Source: Bradyrhizobium arachidis (GTDB taxonomy: Bacteria; Pseudomonadota; Alphaproteobacteria; Rhizobiales; Xanthobacteraceae). From it: DNA of 64,000 bases. Below the pieces are notes generated by a model. It had not been told where the DNA came from. It searched no databases and saw nothing but the letters and a program-made list of their open reading frames with translations. The stretch spans positions 6,634,001-6,698,000 of the forward strand of contig NZ_CP077970.1 in assembly GCF_024758505.1 (NCBI RefSeq), given 5' to 3'. The position numbers were made by a program, and so were the translations under genes. Positions within the stretch are counted from its first letter, which is position 1. The number at the start of each line of letters is the position of its first letter. Positions 37,663 to 45,832 of this stretch are shown here, in pieces.

Positions 37663-38178
37663 TCAAGGCATGATCTGAAGGGGTTGCAGGGTGCCGGACG
37701 CGCCAAGCACCACGACGGGGGTGTCCTCCTTGTATTCGGGCGCGGCCGCGACCTGCGCCTTGGTCAGTTCGAGCGAGATGCTGTCCTTCTTGTTGGCGAC
37801 CCTGCCGAAGTGCAGCGCGCCCCAGTCGACGACGATCTTGCGGCTGCCGACGCCGAGGAAGCCGCCGAAGTCGATGACCGCCGCCCGCACCTTGCCGTCG
37901 CGGTCGACGATGACATCGACGATACGCCCCATGGCCTCGTCGGCCGTGCTCCGCACGTCACGGCCGAGCACCCCATGGGCGTCGCTGGCACCGATGATGG
38001 TGACCGACGGCGGCGGCGCCGCCTCCTTCGGCACCGCCGGCACCTGGGGCGGCGGCGGCGGTGGCGGCGCATTCGGCTCGGTCTGCGCCGCCGGCGGATC
38101 GTCGGCGGCACGCAAGGCAACCGTCGTGATGCCCACGACGATCATCGCACTTAACAGCAACCGCCCGATGATACGCAT
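37663..38178 (-). CDS. Secreted PRC-barrel domain protein
   Basis: The 171-aa protein has a signal peptide (about residues 1-24, ending ALRAA) and then a Pro-rich linker with a run of seven prolines. A PRC-barrel at about residues 70-150 reads LGRDVRSTADEAMGRIVDVI then IDFGGFLGVGSRKIVVDW. Similar small proteins are common in Bradyrhizobium and may bind other proteins at the envelope. It precedes the MFS gene on the same strand. Function is unknown. Confidence 0.85.
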   Translation of the reverse strand: MRIIGRLLLSAMIVVGITTVALRAADDPPAAQTEPNAPPPPPPPQVPAVPKEAAPPPSVTIIGASDAHGVLGRDVRSTADEAMGRIVDVIVDRDGKVRAAVIDFGGFLGVGSRKIVVDWGALHFGRVANKKDSISLELTKAQVAAAPEYKEDTPVVVLGASGTLQPLQIMP

Positions 38179-38207
38179 GCGGCTTTCCTCCCGCTGTGAC
38201 CTTGTTT

Positions 38208-38256
38208 GAGCATGATCTTTCCGGAAAACCGCTACACACTTTTCCGGATCATGCTC
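38208..38256. repeat. Inverted-repeat hairpin element
   Basis: GAGCATGATC at the left and GATCATGCTC at the right form a perfect inverted repeat, with inner CCGGAAAA and TTTTCCGG arms. It lies at the end of the debranching-type gene; a related element lies at 40489-40549, upstream of the same gene. Confidence 0.75.
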
Positions 38257-40460
38257 TAGCGCGTCAGCACAATCGACACCTGGATCTGGCCGCGCGTGCG
38301 CAGCACCTCCAGCGCCACGTCATCGCCGTGGCGGCGAACCCTGAGATCGACGCTGGACTCGCCGAGCCGCAAATCGTGCAACGCCACCTCGTACACGAAC
38401 GCCGGCAAATGCGGATTGCGCAGGCGGATCTCGTTGCGGGCGACGTCGAACTCGATGCCGAGAGCTGCTTCCAGCAAGGTGAACGGCGTCGCGCTCGCCC
38501 AGGCCTGCGGCGCGCAGGCCACCGGATAGAGCGTCGGGCCGCGCCGCTTCTCGCGCCGGAAGCCGCAGAACAGTTCCGGCAAACGCCTCAGGTCCATATA
38601 GGACGCGGCATCGAACAGGCCCTTGAAGACATGGGCCACCGAATGCTTCAGCCCGTAGCGGGCGAGTCCCAGCGCGATCAGCGCGTTGTCGTGCGGCCAG
38701 ATCGACCCGTCATGGTAAGACATCGGGTTGTAGCGGACCTCGCCGAGCGCCACGGTGCGGATGCCCCAGCCGGAGAAGAAATGCGGCCGCATCAGATCGG
38801 CCGCGACCTTTCGCGCCCGGTCTTCGCGGATCATGCCGGAGAACAGCAATTGTCCCGCATTCGACGTCCGGACCTTGCAGGGCCGCTTGGCGCCGTCGAG
38901 CGCAAGGGCATAGAAGCCGAGATCGTCGCACCAGAATGCCTGCTCGAACCGTTCGGCCAGGGCAGCAGCTTCGGTCATGAGCCGCGCCGCCTTGTCAGGC
39001 ATGCGCAGCCGGAGCGCGCAACGTGCGGCCAACTGTTTTGCCGCGAAGACATAACCCTGCACTTCCGCAAGCGCGATATAGCCTTCAGCCAGCGCGCCAT
39101 CGGCGTGGAAGATCGCGTCGTAAGAATCCTTCCAGCCCTGGTTGGCAAGCCCCTGCTCGGACGCACGTTGATATTCGACAAAGCCGTCGCCATCGGGATC
39201 GCCGGGACCGTCGATCCAGGACAGCGCCATTTCGATCGCCGGCCAAAGCTCGGTCAGCGTCGCCTCGTCGCCGGTACGCTCGAAATAGCGGCCGGCCAGC
39301 AGCACGAACAGCGCGGTCGAATCCACGCTGCCGTAATATTGCGCGAACGGCACTTCGCGCAGCGCCGCCATCTCGCCGCCGCGCATCTCGTGCAGGATCT
39401 TTCCGGGATTGGCGTCGGCGAGCGCGTCATTGCGCTTTGCCTGGAAATGCGCGAGCCGTCGCAGCACGCCCTTGGCGATCCGGGGGTCGATCCACAGCAT
39501 CTGGAGCGCGGTGATCAGGCCATCGCGGCCGAACGTGGTCGAATACCAGGGGATGCCGGCATAGGGGTAGCGCCCCTGCGGCGTATCCGTCATCAGCATG
39601 TTGAGGTCGGCCATCGCCTGGCACAGCACCTCGTTGAAGATGTTGTTCGAGGTCTCGATGCTGGCGGCGCCCATGGTCGACTGGCGCATCTCACGGCGAT
39701 GCGCCAATAGCCCTGCGAAGAACCGCGCGGGTTTTAGCGTCGGCGGCCGGTTGCAGGAGACCGCGACGAACAGCGATTTCGCCTGATGGGGCTCGAGCTC
39801 CAGCTGCCAGGTCGCGGCGTTGACCGACAGGCGGCTCGGGCGCGGATCAAAGTGCAACGCCGCCGCGCGCTCGGCTTCGTCCAGGCCGCGATACTCGAAC
39901 ACGACGTCGGTCGGTCCGTTCAGCCGGCTCGAGCCGGTGCCGCGACGCTTGCGTTTTTCGCCCCGCACCTCGAACAGATCGGCAAAATCACTGTCGAACA
40001 GCAGCGTCATGTCGAAGCTGGCGGGACGATCGCCGTGGTTCTGCACGCCGATGCGCTGATAGGCGGTGCCGCGCCACAGGAAGATCGTGCGCACGATGTG
40101 CAGCATATCTTTCTGCAGCACGATGCGCCCCTCGCGGTAGATGTCGGGATTGGTCAGATCGACGGTCAGCGCCGAGTTGTCGTCACGCAAATTGGAGCCG
40201 AGCAGCAACGGCTGGAGATCGTCGAGCACGAGCTCCAGCCGCGCCAGATAGCGGGTGTCGCAATGGAACAGGCCATCGGGGCCGCCGGCGGACGCGCCGA
40301 TGTCGCCGTGACTGTCGAGCACGATGAAGGTGTCGTCGTGCTTGAGCGAGCGCCGCGGCCTGGCCGCGGGACCCGTCATGGGAATATAGAACGGCTGCTC
40401 GGCGACCACTTCCACGATCCGCGAGGCCACGGCGACCTGGGTTACGACTTCGGCTGACAT
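38256..40460 (-). CDS. Amylo-alpha-1,6-glucosidase / glycogen debranching-type enzyme
   Basis: The 734-aa protein has an N-terminal glycogen-debranching domain (residues about 30-230; DGLFHCDTRYLARLELVLDD) and a C-terminal (alpha/alpha)6 GH63-like domain. Catalytic-type motifs are AGIPWYSTTFGRDGLITALQ and MSYHDGSIWPHDNALIALGL. It should cut alpha-1,6 branch points of glycogen-like glucan. ATG 40460 has GGGGA at good spacing. A different, truly bacterial GlgX-type enzyme is not seen in the window. Confidence 0.9.
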   Translation of the reverse strand: MSAEVVTQVAVASRIVEVVAEQPFYIPMTGPAARPRRSLKHDDTFIVLDSHGDIGASAGGPDGLFHCDTRYLARLELVLDDLQPLLLGSNLRDDNSALTVDLTNPDIYREGRIVLQKDMLHIVRTIFLWRGTAYQRIGVQNHGDRPASFDMTLLFDSDFADLFEVRGEKRKRRGTGSSRLNGPTDVVFEYRGLDEAERAAALHFDPRPSRLSVNAATWQLELEPHQAKSLFVAVSCNRPPTLKPARFFAGLLAHRREMRQSTMGAASIETSNNIFNEVLCQAMADLNMLMTDTPQGRYPYAGIPWYSTTFGRDGLITALQMLWIDPRIAKGVLRRLAHFQAKRNDALADANPGKILHEMRGGEMAALREVPFAQYYGSVDSTALFVLLAGRYFERTGDEATLTELWPAIEMALSWIDGPGDPDGDGFVEYQRASEQGLANQGWKDSYDAIFHADGALAEGYIALAEVQGYVFAAKQLAARCALRLRMPDKAARLMTEAAALAERFEQAFWCDDLGFYALALDGAKRPCKVRTSNAGQLLFSGMIREDRARKVAADLMRPHFFSGWGIRTVALGEVRYNPMSYHDGSIWPHDNALIALGLARYGLKHSVAHVFKGLFDAASYMDLRRLPELFCGFRREKRRGPTLYPVACAPQAWASATPFTLLEAALGIEFDVARNEIRLRNPHLPAFVYEVALHDLRLGESSVDLRVRRHGDDVALEVLRTRGQIQVSIVLTR

Positions 40461-40488
40461 GCGCTCATCCCCTGCGCTTGCTGTTTGC

Positions 40489-40549
40489 ACATGATCTTTC
40501 GGAAAACGCTGCACACTCTGCGCTACGCGGCCCTCCGGTCCGGATCACG
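40489..40549. repeat. Relative of the 38208-38256 hairpin element
   Basis: It starts CATGATCTTTCGGAAAACGC and ends TCCGGATCACGCG, like the element at 38208-38256 but with a longer, altered centre. Together they flank the debranching-type gene. Confidence 0.55.
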
Positions 40550-40593
40550 CGCCGTTGTCCAAAAACGCATTCGGTCGGGACGCAACTGACGAA

Positions 40594-42357
40594 TTAAGCG
40601 GCGAACTTCGCGAGGCGGTTCATCTCCTGGGTCACCAGCTCGCGATAAGGACCATGGCTCTGCATCAGGCGGTCGGGCGATCCGTCCTCGATGACCTTGC
40701 CGGCCTTCAACACCAGCACCCGGTCGAAGTTGCGCAGCGTCGCCAACCGGTGTGCGATCGCAATCACGGTGCGGCCGCGCATCAGTCGCGACAGTGACTC
40801 GCGGATCGCCTCCTCCGACTCGCTGTCGAGCGCGGCGGTAGCCTCGTCGAGCAGCAGGATCGGCGCGTCCTTCAGGAAGGCACGCGCAATCGCGATACGC
40901 TGGCGCTGGCCGCCGGACAGCTTGACGCCGCGGTCGCCCACCATGGTGTCGAAGCCTTCTGGCAGGGCCTCGATGAAGTCGCAGCGCGCCGCAATCGCTG
41001 CCCGCAGCACCTCATTGTCAGTCGCACTGGGCCGACCATAGCGGATATTTTCCCGGATCGAGCGGTGGAACAGCGAAATGTCCTGCGGCACGACCGAGAT
41101 GGCCTCGCGCAGGCTGAGCTGCGTGACCTTGGCAATGTCCTGGCCGTCGATGGTGATGCTGCCGTCGTCGACGTCGTAGAACCGTTGCAGCAGCGTGAAC
41201 AGCGTGGACTTGCCGCCGCCGGACTGGCCGACCAGGCCGACGCGCTGGCCCGGCTGCAGCCGCAGGCTGAAGCGCTCAAAAATCGTCTCCGCGCCCGGAT
41301 AGCCGAAGGTGACATTGTTAAAGGCAATCGCGGCACCGCTCTTGACCAGCGGCTCAGCCTCCGGATGGTCGCGCAATTCGTGCGGAACCAACAGCGTTGC
41401 AACCGCCTCCGTCAGCCGTGCGACGTGCTGGGTGACGTCGACCAGGGCGACGGCCAGATCGCGCGTGGCGTTGAGGATGGAAAGTCCGAGGGTGCAGACC
41501 AGCACGACGTCGCCGGTCGTCGCCTGCCCGCGCTGCCACAGCGTGATGGCCCAGGCGAGCAGCGCGATCGTCAGCAGCACGGTGACGCCGGCATGGGTCA
41601 GCCGCAGCTTCTCCAGATAGCGCAGGCTACGGCCACGGGCGGTCAATTCCCGGTTCACGGTCGCATCGAACCGCTCATGCTCATGGCTGATGCCGCAGAA
41701 AGCCCGCACCAGCGGCATGTTGCTGATGACATCGATCATTTCGCCGTCGACGACGGCAGCCTTGTCGGCGAAATCGTCGTGCAGCGGTTTTCCAGCGGCC
41801 GCGAGGCGGAACATTGCGATCACCATGCCGCCGGCGATCACGATCAGGCCTGCCGACATCTGGGGACTGACGGTTCCAATGAGCAGGATTGCCGCAATTG
41901 TGGCAATGCATGGCGGCAACACATTCCAGACGAACATGTTCTCGACCGTGAACACGGCATTGGATGTCGCGGTGATACGACTCGTCAGCATGCCGGGCAT
42001 GCGATCGGAGAAATAGCTCGGCGCGTGCCCCGTCAGGTGGCGGAAGATGTCGCGGCGGAGATCGCCGGTGACACCGACAAAGGTGAAACTCGCTGTCCAA
42101 CTCGCAATCCGCCACAGAAAGTTGTCGGCGGCGATGAGCGACATGAGGAAAATGAATGCCAGCCATACGCCGCCGCCATGCGCGGGGCCGCCGGACAAAT
42201 TATCGACGAGATATTTGACGCCATATTGCGTGCCCACCGAACAGGCAACGGCGGCGACGACGGCGGTGAGGATCACCAGATGTGACGCGAGTCGCCGGCG
42301 GAGATAGCGTAAAACAAAGGCAAACGGCCGCCTCGCGTATCCTGAGAGTTGATCCAT
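40594..42357 (-). CDS. ABC exporter, fused permease and ATPase
   Basis: The 587-aa half-transporter has six membrane spans in the first about 330 residues and an ATPase domain with GLVGQSGGGKSTLF (Walker A), LSGGQRQRIAIARAF (signature) and LLLDEATAALD (Walker B). It resembles lipid or multidrug exporters of the MsbA type. Being a half-transporter it should act as a dimer. Upstream of it is a GGAAC-N17-TGTT sequence, one mismatch from the EcfG consensus. Confidence 0.92.
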   Translation of the reverse strand: MDQLSGYARRPFAFVLRYLRRRLASHLVILTAVVAAVACSVGTQYGVKYLVDNLSGGPAHGGGVWLAFIFLMSLIAADNFLWRIASWTASFTFVGVTGDLRRDIFRHLTGHAPSYFSDRMPGMLTSRITATSNAVFTVENMFVWNVLPPCIATIAAILLIGTVSPQMSAGLIVIAGGMVIAMFRLAAAGKPLHDDFADKAAVVDGEMIDVISNMPLVRAFCGISHEHERFDATVNRELTARGRSLRYLEKLRLTHAGVTVLLTIALLAWAITLWQRGQATTGDVVLVCTLGLSILNATRDLAVALVDVTQHVARLTEAVATLLVPHELRDHPEAEPLVKSGAAIAFNNVTFGYPGAETIFERFSLRLQPGQRVGLVGQSGGGKSTLFTLLQRFYDVDDGSITIDGQDIAKVTQLSLREAISVVPQDISLFHRSIRENIRYGRPSATDNEVLRAAIAARCDFIEALPEGFDTMVGDRGVKLSGGQRQRIAIARAFLKDAPILLLDEATAALDSESEEAIRESLSRLMRGRTVIAIAHRLATLRNFDRVLVLKAGKVIEDGSPDRLMQSHGPYRELVTQEMNRLAKFAA

Positions 42358-42537
42358 GTGGCTGCCACCCCGTCGTGAGAATTATCAGTGTTGCTGTTGG
42401 TCGATTGAACATCGACGGCTCCGGCTCGGTTCCGTCGCGGGCACATCACGACATGAGGATGCGGACGATCTGAGAAGAGGTGATGGCATGATCAAGACGC
42501 GCAGCTCGATGTGTCCAATAAGTAACGTTTGTTGAGA

Positions 42538-42562
42538 GGAACTTCGCAGATGCGGGAACGTT
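42538..42562 (+). promoter_or_regulatory. EcfG (general stress response) promoter
   Basis: GGAAC at 42538-42542 and CGTT at 42559-42562 are separated by 16 bases. This matches the alphaproteobacterial sigma-EcfG consensus GGAAC-N16/17-CGTT exactly. It is 74 bp before the glycosyltransferase start. A perfect 12-bp palindrome (GGGAACGTTCCC, 42554-42565) overlaps the -10 region. Confidence 0.75.
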
Positions 42563-42635
42563 CCCTTACTTGGCATGCCGGTGCCGACAAGCGCTGGGGG
42601 TTTTCAACGCTCAAGCACACTAAGGAGATCGTGAG

Positions 42636-43706
42636 ATGCGCATCGCGCAGGTAGCTCCGTTGACGGAGGCTGTTCCACCCAAGCTTTATGGCGGCACCGA
42701 GCGGGTGGTGCATTGGTTGACGGAGGAACTGGTGGCGCTCGGCCACGACGTCACGCTGTTCGCGAGCGGAGATTCCCGGACGTCGGCGAAGCTGGATGCG
42801 TTGTGGCCCAAGGCCTTGCGCCTCGACGGCGCGGTACGCGATCCCAACGCACTACATATGGTGATGCTCGAGCGCGTGCGGCAAAAATGTGACGACGAGG
42901 AGTTCGACTTCCTTCATTTCCATCTCGACTATTATCCGTGGTCGCTATTCTATCGCCAGCCGACGCCGTTCCTCACCACGCTGCATGGCCGGCTCGACCT
43001 CCCCGAACACCAGCCGGTGTTTGACACTTTTTCTAAAATCCCGGTGATCTCGATCTCGACGGCCCAGCGCCGGCCGGTGCCGCAGGCGAACTGGCTGCGC
43101 ACCATCCATCACGGCTTGCCGGAGAATTTGCTGACGCCGCTACCGGCGAAGCAGGAGTATCTCGCCGTGCTCGGCCGGATCGCTCCGGAGAAAGGCGTCG
43201 ATCGCGCCATCAAGATCGCTACACATTGCGGGATCCCGCTGAAGATCGCGGCCAAGGTCGATCGCGCCGACCAGGACTATTATGACGAGCTGATCAAACC
43301 GCTGATCGAGAACAATCCGCTGGTCGAGTATATCGGCGAGATCAGCGACCGGGAGAAGCCGGAGTTCTTGAGCGGCGCGCTCGGCTTACTGCTGCCGATC
43401 GACTGGCCGGAGCCGTTCGGCCTCGTCATGATCGAGGCCATGGCCTGCGGCACGCCGGTCATCGCATTCAACCGCGGCTCGGCGCCCGAGATCATCGACG
43501 AGGGCCTGACCGGCTTCGTCGTCGAGGACGTGCTCAGCGCCGCTGCAGCCGTCGGACGCCTGCCGCAACTCAGCCGCGCCGCGATCCGCAAGCAATTCGA
43601 GACGCGCTTCACGGCGCGGCGGATGGCGCTGGACTATCTCGCCGCCTATCGCAGCCTGATGGAGGAACAAGCGCCGCGGATCAAGCTGGTGAGCAGCGCG
43701 GAGTAG
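42636..43706 (+). CDS. Glycosyltransferase family 4 protein
   Basis: The 356-aa GT-B glycosyltransferase has an N-terminal Rossmann half (MRIAQVAPLTEAVPPKLYGG, HDVTLFASG) and a C-terminal half with VLGRIAPEKGVDRAI and the PEPFGLVMIEAMACGTPVIA donor-binding E-x7-E motif. The acceptor is unknown. It has GGAG before ATG 42636. The promoter resembles EcfG, so it may act under stress, perhaps in exopolysaccharide or glycolipid synthesis. Confidence 0.9.
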   Translation: MRIAQVAPLTEAVPPKLYGGTERVVHWLTEELVALGHDVTLFASGDSRTSAKLDALWPKALRLDGAVRDPNALHMVMLERVRQKCDDEEFDFLHFHLDYYPWSLFYRQPTPFLTTLHGRLDLPEHQPVFDTFSKIPVISISTAQRRPVPQANWLRTIHHGLPENLLTPLPAKQEYLAVLGRIAPEKGVDRAIKIATHCGIPLKIAAKVDRADQDYYDELIKPLIENNPLVEYIGEISDREKPEFLSGALGLLLPIDWPEPFGLVMIEAMACGTPVIAFNRGSAPEIIDEGLTGFVVEDVLSAAAAVGRLPQLSRAAIRKQFETRFTARRMALDYLAAYRSLMEEQAPRIKLVSSAE

Positions 43707-43735
43707 GAAGGTACGCCGCTTCCACGCTCTCCACT

Positions 43736-43838
43736 GTCATGCCCCGGCTCGACCGGGGCATCCAGTACGCCGCGGCTTCTCCGTATTCGATTGACGTCTC
43801 TGGGATACTGGATCGCCCGGTCAAGCCGGGCGATGACA
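43736..43838. repeat. Palindromic intergenic repeat, CCCCGG type
   Basis: The element opens GTCATGCCCCGGCTCGACCG and closes CGGTCAAGCCGGGCGATGAC. The two ends form inverted hairpins rich in CCCCGG and CCGGG, typical of intergenic repeats in Bradyrhizobium. It lies between convergent genes (glycosyltransferase and alkylsulfatase), where it may help end transcription. Confidence 0.75.
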
Positions 43839-43857
43839 GCCAGAGTGTGGATAAGGA

Positions 43858-45786
43858 CTACGTCACCACCGCCCGCTTCGGTTCGACGATCTCGAACATC
43901 CGCGGGAATTCGTCCATCAGGCCCATCAGCTCGGCGAGCCGCATCGGGTTGCCCGACAGCTTGACCTTGCCGGCAGCGACGGCTTCCGGAAAGCTGGTCT
44001 GCTTGGCGATGACCTCGTCGAGCGTGGCGCGCGCCAGCGTGAAGCTAGCGTCGGCGTTCTCGGCTTGCATGCCTTCGGTATAGGTGAGCGCAGAGTTCTC
44101 AAGGTTGAGAACGAACGTCTCACCCGTATCGGAAAAACTCCAGTTCAGCACGATGCGCTTGCCTTCGGCCTTGGGGCCGTTGAGGCGGACCCCGAGCACG
44201 TCCCAGAGCTGCTCGGTGCGGAGCGCGGCGAGCGTCTCGCGCGGCATCGGCGGGCGCGGAGGCGTCTTCGGCATGCCCTGGCGCAGTTCCTGTGCGCCGA
44301 ACAGATAGGCGTTGCGCCAGGTCGAGCTTTCCGCGGCGTAGCCGAGCTGCTCGAAGGTGTCCGCGAGCATCGAACGCGCCCCTTGATTGTCCGGCTCGGC
44401 GAAGACGAGATGGCTCAACGCCTGCGCCACGAAGCGGAATTCACCCTTGTCAAAGTCCTTGCGAGCGCGCGCGAGAATCGCGTCGGCGCCACCCATGTAC
44501 TCGACATACTTCTTTCCGGACTCGACCGGCGGCAGCGGATCGAGATTGACGGGGTTGGCGTCATACCAGCCGAGATATTTTTGGTAGATTGCTTTCACAT
44601 TGTGCCTGATATGGCCGTAATAGCCGCGGCCATGCCAGGCACCGTCAAGGCCCTTCGGCAGTTGGATCGTCTCAGCAATCTCGCTCGCGGTCAGGCCGTG
44701 GTTCATCAGGCGGATGGTCTGGTCGTGCGCGAACTTGTAGAGATCGCGCTGCTCGCGGATCATGGTGTCGATGCGCTCGCGGCCCCACACCGGCCAGTGA
44801 TGCTGGCCGCACATCGCCTCCGCCTTGCCGCCCCAGAGCCGCAGCGCCTCGCCCAGATATTTTGACCAGGCCAGTGCATCGCGCACGTCGGCGCCGCGAA
44901 ACGGCAGCAGATTGTGGAAATTATGCGTGCAGTTCTCGGCGAGATTCAAGACCTTGTAGCGCGGGAGGAAGAAGTGCATCTCCGCCGGCGCTTCCGAGTT
45001 TGGCGCCATCTGGAATTCGAATTCGACGCCGTCGATTGTGCGCCTGTCGCCGGTGGCGATGATCAGGTCGGTCGGCCGCAGCAGCGCCACCGATCCTGCC
45101 GCCATCGACTTGCCGAGCCCGCAATCGACCTGCCCGCGCGCGCCCTTGGCGAGGAACGGACCGAACTGATATTGCGCACGGCGCAGCATCGCCGGCCCCG
45201 CGATGATGTTCTCGGAGACGGCATGCTCCATGAACAAGTTCGGTGCGATGATCGGCACGCGGCCCGAAGCGAGCACATCTTCTTCCAGCACGCCGCGCGC
45301 GCCGCCCCAATGATCCGTATGCGTATGGGTGAAGATGACGGCCGCGACCGGGCGCAGGCCACGATGCTTGAAGTAGAGCTCCATCGCCGCGCGGGCGCCT
45401 TCGATCGAGGTCAGGGTGTCGACGACGATGACGCCGCTGTCGCCTTCGATCAGCGTCATATTGGCGATGTCGAGGCCGCGCACCTGATAGACGCCTGAGA
45501 CAACCTCGAACAGGCCATGATTCATGTTGAGGCGCGACTGCCGCCACAGGCTCGGATTGACGGTGGGCGGCGCCTGTTCGGGGTTGAGGAAGCCGTAAGG
45601 TTCGAGGCTCCAGACCGTGCGCCCACCGGGATTGGTGATCTTTGCGTTCTCGATCGTGCCGAGGAAGCCGCGCGCGGCCTCGTCGAAATCTCTGACATCG
45701 GAGAACGGCAGGGCGTCCAGGACGGCCTTGTGCTGGGCGATGACGGAAGCGGATGCGTCCTTCGGCGTTTCGGTGGTCTCGGTCAT
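43858..45786 (-). CDS. Alkyl/aryl-sulfatase with metallo-beta-lactamase fold (SdsA-like)
   Basis: The 642-aa enzyme is a zinc hydrolase that releases sulfate from alkyl sulfate esters. The MBL motif THTHTDHWGG is at about residue 155, with more metal ligands in AENCTHNFHNL and GGKAEAMCGQHHWPVWG. A dimerisation domain follows and a C-terminal SCP2-like lipid-binding domain (LARATLDEVIAKQTSFPEAV). No signal peptide is seen, so it may be cytoplasmic. It lies 46 bp after the BVMO gene on the same strand; the pair probably acts together. Confidence 0.93.
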   Translation of the reverse strand: MTETTETPKDASASVIAQHKAVLDALPFSDVRDFDEAARGFLGTIENAKITNPGGRTVWSLEPYGFLNPEQAPPTVNPSLWRQSRLNMNHGLFEVVSGVYQVRGLDIANMTLIEGDSGVIVVDTLTSIEGARAAMELYFKHRGLRPVAAVIFTHTHTDHWGGARGVLEEDVLASGRVPIIAPNLFMEHAVSENIIAGPAMLRRAQYQFGPFLAKGARGQVDCGLGKSMAAGSVALLRPTDLIIATGDRRTIDGVEFEFQMAPNSEAPAEMHFFLPRYKVLNLAENCTHNFHNLLPFRGADVRDALAWSKYLGEALRLWGGKAEAMCGQHHWPVWGRERIDTMIREQRDLYKFAHDQTIRLMNHGLTASEIAETIQLPKGLDGAWHGRGYYGHIRHNVKAIYQKYLGWYDANPVNLDPLPPVESGKKYVEYMGGADAILARARKDFDKGEFRFVAQALSHLVFAEPDNQGARSMLADTFEQLGYAAESSTWRNAYLFGAQELRQGMPKTPPRPPMPRETLAALRTEQLWDVLGVRLNGPKAEGKRIVLNWSFSDTGETFVLNLENSALTYTEGMQAENADASFTLARATLDEVIAKQTSFPEAVAAGKVKLSGNPMRLAELMGLMDEFPRMFEIVEPKRAVVT

Positions 45787-45832
45787 GCTCTTCGCTCCCT
45801 CCCGTCAGATGATGTTCTTGTTCTTGGGTATT

